From Phylloscopus collybita (lineage: Eukaryota > Chordata > Aves > Passeriformes > Phylloscopidae), in assembly GCA_027886175.1 (NCBI GenBank), contig JAJNNQ010000019.1:13254501-13318500 (forward strand): 64,000 bases of DNA. Direction: 5' to 3'. Positions 25,301 to 40,300 of the stretch are shown here, piece by piece (position 1 is the stretch's first letter; the number at the start of each line of letters is the position of its first letter). The position numbers and the translations under genes are program-made. Under the pieces are notes generated by a model, which did no database searches, was not told the origin of the DNA, and saw only the letters and a program-made list of their open reading frames with translations.

Positions 25301-28300
25301 CTGTGAAGGTTGAGGCTTTTCATTTGTGTTTCTAGTGCAAGTAGATACTGGGATGCTTCTGACATTTTAGCCTACCTGATTTGTTTGTATTCAGGGCTGA
25401 CTCCTTGCTCAGAGAGGGGTTATGACAGGAAGATAATTGTGTTGTGTGTATTTTTAATTATCTAGTAAACTAAGAGCCCTTTCCTTTCCGTTCTGTTCCT
25501 TTCCATTCCTTTCCTGTAAATCTTTTGGTGGAGGTGTAATAGGGGATGTTCTCTCCAGGGTGGGTAACACACAAATCACCTGCTAAACCCATCAAGTGCT
25601 CAGTGACTGAATTTGTAGTTTCCAAGTCAGGGTAGGTGCTACTGACAGTCCTAATTCTAGTTTTCTCTTCAAAGGGGGACACGTTGGTTCATGGGACTGC
25701 TGCAAGCCCCAAAGAGGGTCATGAGGAGGGGTCAGAGAATGACCATGGAGTGCCTTCGTCCAAAAAGATACAGGGGGAGCGTGGAGGAGGAGCAGCTCTC
25801 AAGGAGAACGTGTGTCAGGTAGTGTTCTTGAAGAAATCTCTTTGAAACTATCCCACAAATTACAAAACTAATTTTGTTTAAGTTCTGAGACACATTCATG
25901 CTCCAGGTAAGCCCAGGTAGCCTCCAAGTACTTACTGTAGAATTAACCAGCTTTTTGTGCTCCATATCAAGCATTTCTCCTGCTATAGCCTTTTTTCCTC
26001 ATAAAGTTCATAGAGGTTAGGGAGATGTGACCAGTGTAAGATACATTTTAGCCAAGGTAGGATATCAGGGAGGTGATGGTAAATGACATTGGTTATACAC
26101 CAACTACCTGAATTAACTGACACAAGGAAAAGGTAGCGTTTTTCCCCAGGGGGTCTCTGCCTGCAGTTCCAGTCAGCCTGGGGGGTTCCTGCTGTCTGGG
26201 ATGCTGCAGGGAAGAAAACTGCTCAATTTTTGTGTTTCTTTCCCACAGATCTGTGAGAAGCCAGGGGAGTTGTTGCTGTGTGAGGCACAGTGCTGCGGTG
26301 CTTTCCACCTGCAGTGCCTTGGGCTCTCCGAGATGCCAAAGGGCAAATTCATCTGCAATGAGTGTTCCACAGGTAGGGCAGCTTCTGTGAGTGCAGGACT
26401 GTGGGCTTACCTGGTGCTTCCTTGACTGGAATCATGTGCCTGCTATAGGGCTGCTGGGTAGCTCTCCATCCTCAGATTATTGGTTTGATGTCTGATAATG
26501 ACTTTCTAATTAAAATCATAGAATCACAGGGTGATTTGGGTTGGAAGGGACCTTAAAGATCATCAAATCAAATCCTGCCATGGGCAGGAGCACCTTCCAC
26601 TAGACCAGGTTACACCAAGCCCTGTCCAACCTGGCCTTGAACACTTCCAGATATGAGGCATCCACAGCTTCTCTGGACATCCTGTGCTAGGACCTCACCA
26701 CCCTCACACATTTTTTCCTAATGTTTAATCTAAACCTACTCTTTGTTGATTTGAAGTAATTAATAATAATGGCTTCAAATATTTACCAGCCTTACTGTTG
26801 ATTCAGACTTGATGTACAAAGAAGTGAATGTCCATGATTTGCTGGGAAAGAGATAAATTCTTACCTGGGACTATGGAAAGGGGTCTGGTGGGGAGGAGGA
26901 GTCTTTATCAGGCTGAAAAGGGGGAAAATCTCAAAGGAGGGGTTTTTATTTTTTTTATTTTCTTTTTTTCCCTTGCCTGAAGTCCCAGCTGTAATAATAT
27001 TTATTTTGATGTGGAGTTCTACTGCAGCTTCAAGCCAAACCAGCCTGGTGCAGAGACCTGTGCTCTGGGCTGGGTGCAGCAGGCTGGGAAGTTGTGCTGT
27101 GCTATTAGGCAGCCTGGTGACAGCATCAGGTCCTCATTCAGCCCTCCTGTGTGACCGGTGCATTGCTCTTTCTCCAGGGGTCCACACCTGCTTTGTGTGC
27201 AAGAGCTGCGGGGAGGATGTGAAGCGGTGCTTGCTGCCCCTCTGTGGGAAGTATTACCACGAAGCCTGCATACAGAAATACCCGCCCACGGTCCTGCAGA
27301 ACAAGGGCTTCCGCTGCTCCCTGCACATCTGCATGACCTGCCATGCTGCCAACCCAGCAAACATCTCTGCCTCTAAAGGTATCAGAGTCCTCCAGGGTGG
27401 TCTGGGGGGTGCAGTCACCTGGTTTGTCTTTGTTTCACGTCCACCTGGTTCACCAGTTCTTTGGTTGTGGCCTTTGTGTCCTTGCTACAGCACTGGCTGT
27501 GTTTGCTGAGGAGTAGCTGCTCCCAGGGGAGTGGAAGGGGTGGTGTCAGAGCGTGAGGCTCGGCAGCACTCCCCATGGTTGGACATGGCAGCTGGAATGT
27601 TCTCAGGCTATCCAGAGGCTCAGATTCCTGCACGCCCAGCCTTGCCTCAGGCCTCAGTGGGTTTTTGAGTAAATCTCTGGAGCTGTAGAGACATGCTCGT
27701 GTTTCTCCCACCTGCTCCTCACTGTGGCACTGCTGCAGATGGTGCCTGGCTTAGCAGCACAGGCTGTCAACACAGCAACATCAAGAGCAGCACAGGGCAA
27801 ACTATGATATTGTTTTACTTATACATTTTTTTTCTGTGTAAACTCTCATCTTGTAGTAGAGACACCCTTGGGCTAAGCTTCTCAGGCAAACATTTGCTTG
27901 AGCTGTTTGCAGCAATATCTTGACCTTTATCTCACAAGCTCAAACTTAAAACTTTTGTGATTGCTGTGTATGTTTGCTTCTAAGGCTGCCTTTCTTTAAT
28001 CCTTGGAATCTTAAGACAAGTGACAATAAGACCGGCTCTATTTTTATCCTCAGAGTCTGTGTCAAAGTTGGCTTTTTTGCTCCCATTTATCAGTATTTGG
28101 TGTAGAAAACAACACCAAGGCCAAAAGCCTGCAGTCCACAGCTGGTCACTTCTCCACTGAACATTTGTTGACTGGCTGCTGCTTCTTGGAGGTCACATTT
28201 ACCCTTTTTCTCCCACCTCTTCCTGTTTATAGTCTGCTGTGAGGAACTGAAAATGGGCTCTCAAAAACCTTACATAAACTAGGCCTGTAGGGAAGTCTGA

Positions 28301-31300
28301 GTTACCTGGAAGTTCTGGAATTTCAGGGTAAAATCTGATAAACAATAGGCAAGTGCTGGTGTTTTCAGAAGCCACGTGGATTGATTTCATTATGTGCAGC
28401 TAAGCATTTGAAACACCCCATCTGTAATTACTGTCGGAGCTGATTTAGTAATTATTTGTGTATGATAGGAAGCAGTCCCAGTCTATGAACTCTTGAACTG
28501 TTTCTGCACGGCATGCAGGAGATCTTTCATTTCAAAATAATACAATTTTAACTATGCTATAGGTATTACACATCATATAATTTTATATATGTTTAGTTAT
28601 ATTAAACAACTTAATAGGAATCCAGTGAATATATCATGGGTGTTCTATAAAAATTAAACCTCAGCTTCCTTCTGCAAACTCATTTTGAGCTTAGGCATGA
28701 GTAGAGTCTAGTTTTAGCAGGAAAGAGTGGTGATCCTGCAGTGGTGACCCTCCCTGTGTTGTGGCTGTTGGGTGCCAGGTCGCCTGATGCGCTGTGTGCG
28801 GTGCCCGGTCGCGTATCACTCCAACGACTTCTGCCTCGCCGCCGGCTCCGTGGTCCTGGCCTCCAACAGCATCATCTGCCCCAACCACTTCACTGCGCGC
28901 AGGGGCTGCCGCAACCACGAGCACGTCAACGTCAGCTGGTGCTTTGTCTGCTCAGAAGGTGAGATGGTCAGCGCTGGGTCCCCTGGCATCGAGGAATACC
29001 CTGGCAGGAATTCATTGCAAAGGGCAGAAGTTTTCCCCATCCAGAGTGTCCCAATGGGAGCTGCAGAGAACAGATTGCCTCCCTATCTTCCCACGTTTAA
29101 GTGCAACTTCAGGCCGGGATCTTTTCTGGATCCTTAGAAGGGTTCTTTTTTTATCATGAGTAGTGGCCAGCTTTTGAAAAGGGCTTGCAGGAGACCATCA
29201 TTCCCTTTTTCCAGGTCTGTCTGCAAAACAGGGAGTGCAGGGCTTCTGCACAGTGACTGATAAATTCCTCCTCCTTCTCTTTGCAGGGGGCAGCCTTTTA
29301 TGCTGCGAGTCGTGCCCGGCTGCGTTTCACCGTGAGTGTCTAAACATTGAGATGCCAGAGGGAAGCTGGTATTGTAATGATTGCAAGGCAGGCAAAAAGC
29401 CACACTACAAAGAAGTAGTCTGGGTGAAAGTTGGGCGCTACAGGTAGGTGAAGGTAGAACAGACTTGTCCCCATCCCTTCTTCATGCAGTGCTCATAGTG
29501 ATGGAGATGAGAAGCTGCTCCTCTCTGCAGGGTTCATTGCAGCAGGTCTCTGGCTTTTTTGCATGCACATTACTGGTAAAACATGAGCTTTCCTCCTCCA
29601 ATAGCCTCTTTTCTCCCCACCAGCCTTGCTGGTAGCCATCACATACTTTTTTCCATGTCTCCATGCAGTAGCATACTTTTGAGGTGGCTGGAAGTTGGGG
29701 AAGCCAGAGGTTTCATCTGCCCTTCCCTGTGTTGCAGGTGGTGGCCAGCTGAGATTTGCCATCCTAGGACAATTCCTGTCAACATCCAGAAAATGAAACA
29801 TGACATCGGTGAGTTCCCTGTGCTGTTCTTCGGCTCCAAGGACTACCTGTGGACCCACCAGGCTCGTGTGTTCCCTTACATGGAAGGTGATGTCAGCAGC
29901 AAAGACAAGATGGGGAAGGGCGTGGATGGCATATACAAAAAAGGTAACTTGTCTTCATCCAGGGAAGTACATGGTCTTTTCCTCTTCATTCCTCTTTGGA
30001 GAAGTGTCATTCTTGTAGCAGAAAAAAATGTCTTCTAAAAACCGAAGTTAAATTAAATTGTAGAATGAGCTACTCCTTATGTATCATCCTGCGTGCTTGG
30101 AATGTTTGTTTGACTCCCAGAGAGGGAGAAGGGTATGCAGATCTCAAATGCTTGTCTAGCTCTGACATAACATCTCAAAATTCAGGTGAGCTGCTGCTGT
30201 ATCAGCTTCCCTTTGTGTAATGCAGTCATTATCTTGATATAAAAGTACACTTGAGAGTTGTACATGCAGCTGCCTGGCATCTCTGTCCAAGAGGGCAGGC
30301 AGAGATAGCCAACAGATGGGATGCCTCATCACCCATGAGCAGACCCCTGACTGTAATTTCTGCACTTCTCTGCTGCATTGGCCTTTTCTTCATCTTCCTC
30401 TGTTGAACCTTGTGAGCACTGGGTGGAAAGTGGCTGCCCAGCTCTGCATGAGCAGAGGCAGTTCCTCATAACAGAGCCTGTTCTCTCACTCAGCTCTTCA
30501 GGAAGCTGCTGTGAGATTTGAAGAGTTGAAGGCACAGAAAGAACTGAGACAACTTCAGGAAGACAAAAAGAATGACAAGAAACCTCCTCCCTACAAACAC
30601 ATCAAGGTGAGGGGAGGTGGTGGGGGGCAGGTGCGGAAGAGAAGTCTTGAGCAGTCGGTGCAGGTGATTTACAGGTATACAGAAACATTTCTGATGTTTG
30701 GGTGTCTGGCTGTTCTTGAAGGTTTCTTTGATCCTCTTTCCATCCTCAGCAAGCTGGGCTGCAGTAACAGAGGTGCTCTGATTTGCTGGAACGGATCTGG
30801 TCATGTCTGTGCTGTCCATGTCAGTTGTGTGGTATGAAGGAAGTGTCTCTCTGTCTTGAGAACTCAGAGGCTGGTAGTGCTCAGTATGGTGAAATGCTCT
30901 GTGCTGCTGATGGCAAGGTGGGCAAACCAGGTGGTACAGGACAGGAGGTGATCAGGGTACAGTGCAGCAGGGCTCTGTGGAGAGTGGTAGTCCACAGTAT
31001 ATTCTGTCATCTCTGCTATTGTTTTGTGACTCTTCCTGTATCCATTGGTGACTGAACAGAAATACTGAAGCAGGTGTACAGGCTGCAGTATCAGCCCTTT
31101 TCCTCAGTTTTGGGGAACTATTCATGTTAAGGGCTGTTAGTTATTATTATTATTGAGTTAGAATTGGAGCAGCACTAGAAGTCCTACACGATGGAGGTGA
31201 CTTGAGAGGAGAGCTGAGGCCAAGCATGTGCCTGTCTGAGAAGTGGATCCTGACTGACCAGAACCCCATTGACTCAGGGGCTGTGATATTTTTTTGTTGC

Positions 31301-34300
31301 TTCTGTCTGCTCCTTCCCTTTTTTATGTGGCAAAATATGAAAGCTTAACTGACTTCTGACACTTTTTGTGTCTAGCAAGGATTTCTAGGCAGGTAGGTAT
31401 ACCCTGCATGAGTTACTGTGTGGTGTAAAGAGCACAACTGACTGCTGTGGCAGCAGTATGGGCCAGGCAGCTTCAGTGGAGGAAGTAGTTTCTTATTACA
31501 GCTATTTTTAGGCCTCTCTGGCCGCAACATGAAGGAACTTTGGAAGCAGTTTAGAGCCTTTGAAATACCGTTTTATATAAATAATGACGGTTGTGGTCAT
31601 TACTCATGGCAGCTCTTCTGAGGTCTGGGTGCAAGCTGTTTGTCTCTCTGAAAGCAAAGCAGTTTGCAGGAGCAGATGGTGAACCTGGAGAAGGCTTCAG
31701 GGTGGAATGGCTGAAGCTGTTCCTGTCCACTCCTTCTAAGGAAATCAGCACCTCGAGTCCATCCCAAGGAACATCCACACAAGAGACTGCTGCAAAATAC
31801 ACTTGGGATCCTTTATCACATCAGGATTGTGACTAGTCCAAGCATTGCCCTGTTTTGGTTTTTTTCCAGCAGTGTCTCAGAGAGTAGGGCAGGTGTGCTG
31901 GGCATGTGTGATGTGGAGTGGCAGTGCCAGAGCCAGTGGTGGGTTGACCCAGTCCTGTGAGTCTTGCCACTCTTCATGAGGTGATGAGTCTGGGTAAGAG
32001 ATGGGAAGCAGCAGAGGAGAACCTGAGTGACAAGGAAGGTTGGAGGTGGAATGCAATTCTAGGAGGAAGGTGGGGAAGACTGTGTTGAAGAGAATAATGA
32101 GGGATTTCTGCAGGGTTTGTGTTAAAACAAAGGAGGATCAGGACTGGGACAGCCCCAGGCAGGCTGTCAATGTGGAAACTCTGTGGGTGGGACTAGGTAA
32201 CTTGTACAGGGGCTGGAATAGTTTTGCTAAAATCCCTTCCTTTTGTGTTCTGGGAAAGTGAAACAATGGTTCACCCAGGGAAAGAACAGCAAGGAGCTTT
32301 TCTTCAGTGTCTCTCTCCAAAGTCCTGACTCTCTGTTGCCTGCTTTTCAGCGCTCACTGCCTTTAACCAAACCCCAAGGACCCAGCTCATGCCACAGACA
32401 CGCCAGTCGCTTCTCCTCCTGGTGCTGCACTCTGCTTCCTTCTGGAGCGGTTTTTAGAGAGCTCCTTGGCTTAACTCTGAGCTCCTCTTTGGGCCTTCCA
32501 ACCCCAGCCTTGTCTGGTTTGGCTTCCATTTACATCTGCAGGACAGTTGGGTAGGGAGGTAACTGCATGGTAGGACTTCTGTCACAGGTGTGACAGCTAA
32601 GAACACAAACCAGCTTGAAGGTAACATTCAAAATGCAGAGCAGTAAGGGAAAGCTGAGGAAAAGCACCTGACACTCAGACTGGAAAAGGTGCAGTTTGGT
32701 GCAGAAAGTGGTTTGGTGCTGATCACAGGGGATGGTGTGTGTCCAGCAAGAGCCCTGGGCTGGTCACCTGAGCTGGATGTGGGCTCAGTGATGATGGGAG
32801 GGGGACACTTGGCAGCCTCTTGCCCTTCCAGGATCACAGAATGCACACTGCACCCAGATGATGCTAATGAGGAACCTGCATCCTCCTAAGCCCTTTCCTC
32901 TAACCTTCTGCCTCTCGAAATAGCATTCCCAAAAGTACAGCTGTGCCTGTACTTGTGTCCTTCTGCCCCTCACTGGCACTAAGTCACTGCAGCCTCTCAG
33001 CTCGTAGGCAAGGGTGGAGTATAGAGGTGCCTGTCGGGGTAACCTGCAGCTCCCAAGAGCTCATGTCCCTCGTGTGCATTGAAGGTGAACCGGCCGGTGG
33101 GGAAGGTGCAGATCTTCACTGCAGACCTGTCCGAGATCCCGCGCTGCAACTGCAAACCCACGGACGAGAACCCCTGCGGCCTGGACTCGGAGTGCATCAA
33201 CCGCATGCTGCTCTACGAGTGCCACCCCATGGTGTGTCCTGCTGGCGAGCGCTGCCAGAACCAGTGCTTCTCCAAGCGCCAGTACCCTGAGGTGCAGATC
33301 TTCCGCACGCTGGCACGAGGCTGGGGCTTGCAGGCCAAGACAGACATCAGGAAGGTTCGTACCCTCTTTCTGTGTCGCTCCTTCTGGGTTGCTCTCTCTT
33401 GTCACTTCTCTCTCTTGGTTTGAAAACTGAGTTTGAAGAAGAGTTCTTGCTGTAGAATGCCATTTAGGGAAAAAAAAAAAAAAAAAAAAAAAGATTAATG
33501 TAATCTTTCCAGTCTTGATAAGAGTGTTTTGGCTCAGCTGACCGAGAGAATGGTTTGCATGTTGATGTCCCACAGGGTAAGAAAGGGGATTGCTTGGTCA
33601 GTCTGCTTGTAAGAACAATGGGACGGTACTCAGGATTTCCAGAAGGGGAGCAGTGATTATTTCTCCCCTCCATTCTTGACTAGCCAGGCTTATCCAGCGT
33701 GAGAATCTTGTGTCAGAAACAGAAACCAGGGTTTGGATCTTAAAAAAAAGGTCTTGGAGATGGTGGTTATTACTGCTGAAACTGATTATCTCCACCTAAA
33801 ACACATGTATGTATTTTTTAAATGCGAAGAATAGTAATTCTTTGGACACACATCTGTGCTGAATGAAGAAGGAGGACTGTTAAATGCAAAAGAACCCCAA
33901 AGCTAATAAAGGATGAAGCGAAACAGAGTAGTAGGAGAAGAATGTCTGACAAAGGAGTAGAGATGACATGGTAAGAGGGAGGCCTTGATAGAAGAGGCAG
34001 AATGTGAGTCTGTCCTGTTAAAAACTTTGCTGCCTGCTGTGCCATAAGTGAAAGGGTGCTTCTGCCATTCCATGTGCTTGTTTCACGTTCAGCAGAAAGT
34101 CTGGAAACAGAAACACTCAGTTATTTAGTGAGGGGACCTATTAGCCCCCACTGGAGCAGAGCTGGGGTTCTCTTTAATGGTTGGAGTACAATTTTTGCAG
34201 TACTTCACCACAGGAGAACTCCGTGGATTCACTGCAGGAGCAGGTGCCCCAGGTGCATCCTGCTGCTCCATGTGGTTGGTCCCCAAAGGGATATTGTTTT

Positions 34301-37300
34301 CAGCTGGAATGCAATTAGGGCAGTGCTTTGAGCTTTGCAGCAAAGTGCTGTTCTTGTGGTTAACTTATGTGCTGTCCCTGGATGATATTTCTTTCTTTGG
34401 CACAAAGAATAACCTGATGGTCACAGTTCTTTATTTAATTTATTTTGAGTTGTTTGAGCGTGTGAAACGGATGTATGGTTCAGGGCTCTTGGTGAAGGTT
34501 ATAGGTCAAACTGGCAGCAAAGCACAGGGAGAAATTTTTAGGAAGGAAACAGGAGCTAAGTTCTAGCACAAAGGTGGACGTCCCTCCATCCTGCAGATAA
34601 TTTGTCTTGTCTTACCAGCTTGCTTTCTGTCTGGCAGGGTGAATTTGTTAATGAGTATGTTGGGGAGCTAATTGACGAAGAGGAGTGCCGAGCCCGAATC
34701 CGCTATGCTCAGGAGCACGACATTACCAATTTCTACATGTTGACACTGGATAAGGTATGTGCAAGGAATCTCTTGCCAGTGTCCTAAACAGAAGTAAAGA
34801 GATGTGAAGAAAGGCATGATACTTCATCTAGTAAAAAGGTGGTAAGCATTGCTGATGAGTTGCTCTGCATTTTTTCTGAAAGGACTAAATGAATTAACGT
34901 GTTGTAGAGGAGCCTCAGGTTGGATTTCAGGGTTTGGAGGAAAGTCTAAATAGATATTGCCTGAGTTTGTTCAGAAGAGATGAGGACAGTTTTCTGAGGA
35001 CTGTAGATCCTGCTTTAGCCTAAGAGGCGGAATTTGGGAACACTGGGATCCTTCCCAGCAGTTGAACCTTGGAGAGCCCAGAATGGGGCTGATGTGTGCC
35101 AGAGGAGGCATCAGCCCTCAAGTATGTAAGTTATAGGCACAGCAAGACCTTCATCTAAGTTCAGATCTCAGGTCTTGCTGTTCTCAGTAGAATGCTGGAT
35201 TTAGTTAAACCCACAGGCTCCCCAGTGGGTCCTGCAGGCCAGGTTGTTGCTGTGAGCTCCTGATTTTCAGAGGTTTAAGTGGTTTTTCAGCTGCTTTCCA
35301 CACTTTGTCACTCAGCCATGGAAAGATGAGAAGGAAACCGTGAAAAGCTGACATGGGGAGGAAGCTATTGAGTGTGGGACAGGGTAACAGTGACTGCTTT
35401 ATGTCTTTCCCCTCATCCTGCAGCAAGTTCACACTGACCATATCTTGTTGTCTGGCTGATGGGGCAGACCCAAATGTTAATGTCTCCCTCATTACTACAA
35501 AAGCAAATCTCAGTTGCAGCTTCCCTCTCCAGCCCCATAACAAGCTGTGCACCAGTGTACCTCAGCTTACACACTCTTCCTCTTTTCCTTCTATACACTG
35601 ACATGTAAGAAATAGGAACTGCACTTTTCTTTTAAGCAGAAGTTGGAGCCTGGAACCACAAGCACTGCCTTGGAGGTGTGGTGGGGTGGTGTTTATCCAG
35701 TACTGATGCCACAGGGAGACCTTGTTTCCCAGAAAGCCAGCACTGGCACTGTCCTGGCTGTTTGGGAGCCCTGTGTCTTTGAGGAGGAGGATGATGTGCA
35801 GGAGGCTGTGTTGTTGCCGTGTGATCTGCCAGCACTGGCCAGAGGCATCAGAGCTGGGTGATTGCAGTTGATGACAACTGATTGAAATGTGGTTTTCTGG
35901 GTTTTTTTGCAATTGCAGGATCGAATCATTGATGCTGGGCCAAAGGGCAACTATGCTCGGTTCATGAACCATTGCTGCCAGCCCAACTGTGAGACTCAGA
36001 AATGGTGTGTGAATGGTGACACTCGGGTTGGGCTCTTCGCACTTGTAAATATCAAAGCTGGTAAGGAACACACTGCTCAATGCCTGCAGTAGCCTCGGGG
36101 CTTCTGTAAGGAAAAGGGAGGGTTTGTAGCACCCTGGAAGGGGATTTAGCTTTTATTTTCACATGGGTATTCATGAGGCTTAACAGCAGCACTAAGGTAA
36201 TGAAGTGCACACAGCCATGGGATCAGTGGAGGTTGATAGAGGATAGATCTTGCTACAGGATCAATCCCGTTTTTAGCTGTAAAATGTGGTAGGGGTGAGG
36301 GATTGTACTGAATTTTCATCTACACAGATCTATGGGGAGTTTAATAGTTCGGTGTGTAGTGGTGGTAGTAATTTGTGACACTGTATTTAAAAAGTGCTTT
36401 TACTCAGCAGTAAAACATTCTACTCTGTGAATCATTAACAGTTTGCTTGGTTTTGATCTGCTTTTGTGCCAGGGACTGAGCTGACTTTCAACTACAATCT
36501 GGAGTGTTTGGGAAATGGAAAGACCGTTTGTAAATGTGGTGCCCCAAACTGCAGTGGCTTCCTTGGAGTAAGGCCGAAGGTATGATGCAACCTTTAAGCT
36601 TTTGTTCTTCCAAATCGCCTCTTTGCATAGATACGTATCATTCATTGGTTGCAGAGGTTTCAGGTTGAAGAGATCATTTCAGTGTGGCCATGGGAACAGT
36701 GCTTGAAATGAGTTAAATATTCAAGTTTTCGTTCTGAGAGAGCAAATCTTAGTCTTCAGTTATCAGAGTTGCGATAAATAATGACAGGAAGTTTTATTTT
36801 ACACTGAAAGAATGAAAAAAAAAGAGGTGGGGTTTTTAAATTTTCTGCTTCTTATCATGACAATTTCCATAGCACTAGAGGAGCAAAGGACAGGCATGGG
36901 AAAGACTTCATCAGATAACCAAGAAAACACAACTCAGCCCATTTCTCAAAGTAAAGGCTTGAATAAATTGTGAGCATGCATGGAAGGCCAGCAAACTCAC
37001 ATTCCTTCACACTGAAGTTGCTTTAGAGCCAGAAGGCTGCTACCTTACCATCTATTCTGCAGTAAAGTTCTTGGTTTTATTCTGTTTTTAGTGAGGTGAC
37101 CGATTTTTACACATGAGACAGACTTAAGAAATTTGCCATATCTGTAGTAGAAAAACCACCAGCTTTTAAAACTCGCTGACTTTTTGAGGGCTTCAATTTG
37201 TAACTGTAGTGTTGCAGTAACAGGAATTGATTTCAATTACCTCCTTGTGTGAGCTGGTTCTCACTGGGAGAAGGAAATAACAGGAGCAGTTGGCCGAGTT

Positions 37301-40300
37301 CCCAGCTGTTACCCGCTAAATCTATGTCTCAGCTGTTGGTTTGTTACAAGTGCTTCACCAAATCAGTCTGTAATCCCTCTGCTCTGGCATGTGCATCCTG
37401 CCGTGCCCACAGTTAAGGGTTAAAAAGCTCCAGCAGCACAGTTGTTGAGCCCCATCAATATATAGGGAAGGTTTTATGAATTCTCCAGGGATTAGTTCTT
37501 CAGAAAAATTAACTTATAAAAATAAAAAATGGATGTCTTCAGAAGCTGACAGATGAGGGGAGTTGCACATCTGATGTATTTAGTTATTTCTCGGGTTGTG
37601 ATTTAAAGTTCAATTGATTTTGTGCTGGCCTTGTGTTATACATGGTTTGACTGTCATTTTTGCCTTGAAATTGCAGGTTGCAGGATGGAAATCAGAGAAA
37701 GGTGCCCTTTAGCTGGCATTCATGTTCCATTGTGATATCTGAGGCGACTCATTCCATCTTGTTGAGATGGGCTAAGAAACAATACTGAGAAAACAGTACC
37801 TTGGGGTGGTTTTTAAAAAAATTCTTCTCACAATAGATTCATTTTTAAGCTTCCTGAAGATACAGCAAGACAAAACTGATTATACTCAAGTTCACTCTTA
37901 AAAGTGCCTTCTAACTGGGAGTGTGGAAGAATGTTTGGGAGTCTATTGTACTGGAGGGAGCAAGTGGGAATCGCTTAGTCCAGCTGTTAGACCTCTTAGA
38001 CATTCAAATTAGCTGTGAAGGGATTTTCTTGTTCTCTTTGTAATTAGATGGCTGGGGAACTATGCGCTGAAAATCGGTGGCATAGTTTAGGTGGAAGCAT
38101 TTCAGAGCCTGCATTTTCAGTGATAAGAAAGGCCTGGGTTGTCCCCATTGTCAGGGGGAATGATGGTATGAAAGCAGAAACATCCACATGTGAAGGGGAA
38201 GGAAACAATCAAGAGATGTAACTCCTTGGTGACAGGAAAGCTGGATAGCCAACTGCAGAGTTCTGAAATTGTAGGTCTGGAGACCAAGGTTTTAAAATGC
38301 TTTGGTGATGAAAATATTATGCACGATATTTATGCAGAATAAAGAATGTAAAAATTGCTTCATAGGCGTTGTCTCAGCACACAGAGATGTCCGGCATGGA
38401 GAACGCATATTTGAACACAAAGGGATGTAGAAAATGACACAGAATTTAGCTCATGTCTCCTTAGATAAATTAAACTGGTGGTGCTTTGATAAGGTCAGGA
38501 CTGGGGACAAGAAACATCATCTTTGTGGAGTTGAGTGTTTGACACAATGGGAGGCTCAGCCTGGCTTGGAGGGGGAGTTGGAAGAGCAGGGTTGGAGGAA
38601 GCCTTAGGCCAGAGAAGGGAGCACTTCAACCATTTAGTTGCCTGTCCTGGGTCCAGTTGTAGTTACTTCACTACAGGGATAATTTAACTGTACTGATGAC
38701 ACTGAGTTTGGTGTCATTGGTGTGGGAGAGTGAGAGGATGGGGCAGTTGCAAAGGAACAACTGAGTATAGGGGGAATGGAGATTGGGTATTCCACAGTAC
38801 ACACCTGGAGAGGTTAACAGCAAAAACAAATGCACCATGAGAAGGTCATGGCTGGGCAGTTGTGGTGGAGAAGGAGCCACTGCAGCTCAGCTGCCACGGG
38901 ACTGAGCTGTGGTGTGACAGAGTTGTGGAAAAGGCAAATGGGGGCAGTGCTTTTGGGGAATTTCCTGTTCTTTTGGCTAAGTGTTGATGTCTGTCACTGC
39001 CTGTGAGGTATCTGAGGTAGCATGTGTGTAATTCTGTAATTTTCGTTTGGGATAAGTGTACTGAATAAGGGCAAAGAAAACCCACTGGGAAGACTTGAGT
39101 GTGCAAACTGTGAAAGTTTCAGTTTGCAAGTAGGAGAGTGTGTCCAGAGGTTTCTTCAGGGAGATAGAAAAGCTTCAAATATTGTATTGAACTTGATGAT
39201 CTTGGAGGTCTTTTCCAACTGTAAAGATTTTGTGATTCTAGTGCAAAAGAGCAGCATTGACACAAGAACAAATAGGTCTAAACTGATGACAGATAAATTC
39301 AGACTAAAAATGGAGAGGGAAGTGATGAATGTGAAAAAGTGCAGGAAGGCCCTGGATAGACTCTTTACGAGTCATGTGTGCCAGGAGACCTGATTGCTTT
39401 GATCTGAAAAGTCTGTGAGAGGTGGCACGAGCTCAGTGACACCAGGCAGCTCCAACTCCTCAATCCTGCTGTTGCTAGTTGTATAAAGCTCATGTTGAGC
39501 CAAACTTGGCTGCAGGACTTCGAGGCTCTTTCAAAATAACTGGGAGCTATTTGCTGTAGTAAATTGGTTGCCAAATACCGAGCGGCACTAGAGATGCTGC
39601 CCAGGTCTCAGGTATAGCTGGCAGTGGGATTTCTGTCAGCAGGGTTTGCAGCAGGAAGGGAGCAGATGGAGCACGCAGAGCCCTGCATTTACCCAGAGTG
39701 TTTCTGTTTACCCACAGAGCCAGCCCAGCCTCAGCGAGGAGAAGTCCAAGAAGCTGAAGAGGCGGCCGCAGATGAAGCGCAGGTCGCAGGCGGAGGTGAT
39801 GAAGGAGCGGGAGGACGAGTGTTTCAGCTGCGGGGACGGAGGGCAGCTGGTCTCCTGTAAGAAGTCAGGCTGCCCCAAGGTGTACCACGCAGACTGCCTC
39901 AACCTGACCAAGAGACCTGCAGGTCAGTGCTCTGCACAGCTGGGCTCTGCTTGGGTCACAGTGCTGGCTCTGGGTGTCCTGGGTGCTGCTCATGACGTTG
40001 CACTCTATTCACAGCATCTTGACATTTAGAGAAATCATTCTCACTTGAACAGACCTTGTTGCCCAAACAACCCAGCCCTGGTTTGCCCCCCACTGTGACT
40101 GCAAAAAGGTGAACTAGTTGCTGAAGGGGGAGCTGGTCCTTGCCTAAGAGATGGTGCTTGTGAACTGACCCTGTTCTTGGGACCTGGCAGAGCATAATCC
40201 CAGCAATAGCTGAGGTATTGGTCACCACACTGGCTGTTTTCCCAAAGCTGAAGTCAGCTGTGAGTTGAATGATGAGGAGAAGCACTGCTGGAAAATAGGA

